This document shows, in pieces, positions 5,388 through 5,546 of a stretch of DNA of 5,546 bases (position 1 is its first letter; each line of letters opens with the position of its first letter). The stretch covers positions 1 through 5,546 of the forward strand of contig JAJRUC010000481.1 in assembly GCA_024278015.1 (NCBI GenBank). The letters are read 5' to 3'. The stretch is from Chloroflexota bacterium (GTDB lineage: Bacteria > Chloroflexota > Anaerolineae > 4572-78). Below the pieces are notes generated by a model that was not told where the DNA came from, made no database searches, and saw only the letters and a list, made by a program, of their open reading frames with translations. Made by a program: the position numbers and the translations under genes.

Positions 5388-5546
5388 ATGACAAACACAA
5401 CTATCCAGGAAGTAAAACCCGTTGTGAGTTCGCTGGACGATTTGGAACCGCTACGGGCCTTTGGCGATGAAATCTATTTCCACGCCGGCGGCGCGGAAAC
5501 GGGCGGCAAGTACACCATTTTCACCGACATCATCCCGCCCGGCGGC
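5388..5546 (+). CDS. Second cupin-domain protein, partial (cut by window edge)
   Basis: The first 53 codons of a cupin protein; the rest lies beyond the window. AAGGAG at 5375-5380, seven bases before ATG 5388, sets the start. Residues 25-53 (FGDEIYF to IIPPGG) align without gaps to residues 18-46 of the cupin at 4336, with G, D, T, G, Y, F, I, P, G, G in common. The metal-binding histidines should follow just past the edge. Only 19 bases separate this ATG from the ATG of the inverted BTAD remnant, leaving no room for a promoter of its own with operator repeats. Expression may come from read-through from the first cupin promoter or from within the remnant. No GTACG-type repeats are seen upstream in 4834-5387. 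Confidence 0.8.
   Translation, partial: MTNTTIQEVKPVVSSLDDLEPLRAFGDEIYFHAGGAETGGKYTIFTDIIPPGG

Noticed and set aside
1..5546. tRNA, rRNA, CRISPR array, insertion sequence or transposase
   Set aside because: No cloverleaf, regular spacer array, terminal inverted repeats or transposase-like protein was seen in the window.

Overview
The window looks like a piece of a chromosome from a filamentous, Chloroflexota-like bacterium (Anaerolineae or Caldilineae type). This is inferred from the very large regulator that combines a BTAD/SARP-type DNA-binding half, a STAND ATPase and TPR repeats, and carries a Cys-x-x-Cys before the BTAD core, a layout I associate with that phylum. Moderate GC content and AGGAG-type ribosome binding sites fit, but no marker gene fixes the taxonomy.

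Left part (1-887): a candidate extended -10 promoter and a long hairpin lead into a small BrnA-like ribbon-helix-helix antitoxin gene (122-400) that has no BrnT toxin beside it. About 490 bases without a convincing gene follow. They hold stem-loops, an imperfect direct repeat and, at 683-809, an element whose ends resemble an integron attC site. An antitoxin cassette followed by attC is a possible reading but is not proven.

Middle part (888-4335): a 1094-residue BTAD-STAND-TPR regulator on the minus strand, with a good promoter so close to its ATG that the mRNA is probably leaderless. Between it and a divergent cupin gene lie four copies of TTTGTACGG-like repeats. They start at 4223, 4234, 4256 and 4267, so they are 11, 22 and 11 bases apart, and the last one ends 8 bases before a TATACT -10 box. 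This is the geometry known for SARP operators, so the regulator very likely activates the cupin gene directly.

Right part (4336-5546): an intact small cupin (4336-4833) with all four expected metal ligands. An 11-base tandem duplication follows that carries the stop codon and duplicates the Shine-Dalgarno sequence. Next comes the start of a secreted-protein gene (4858), which is cut off after about 22 signal-peptide codons by the remains of a second, inverted BTAD regulator gene (5368 down to about 4923) with at least three lesions. The last gene is the start of a second cupin (5388 to the window edge), paralogous to the first. The locus thus shows one working 'BTAD regulator / divergent cupin' module and the rearranged remains of a related one. 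The second cupin may now depend on read-through from the first cupin promoter.
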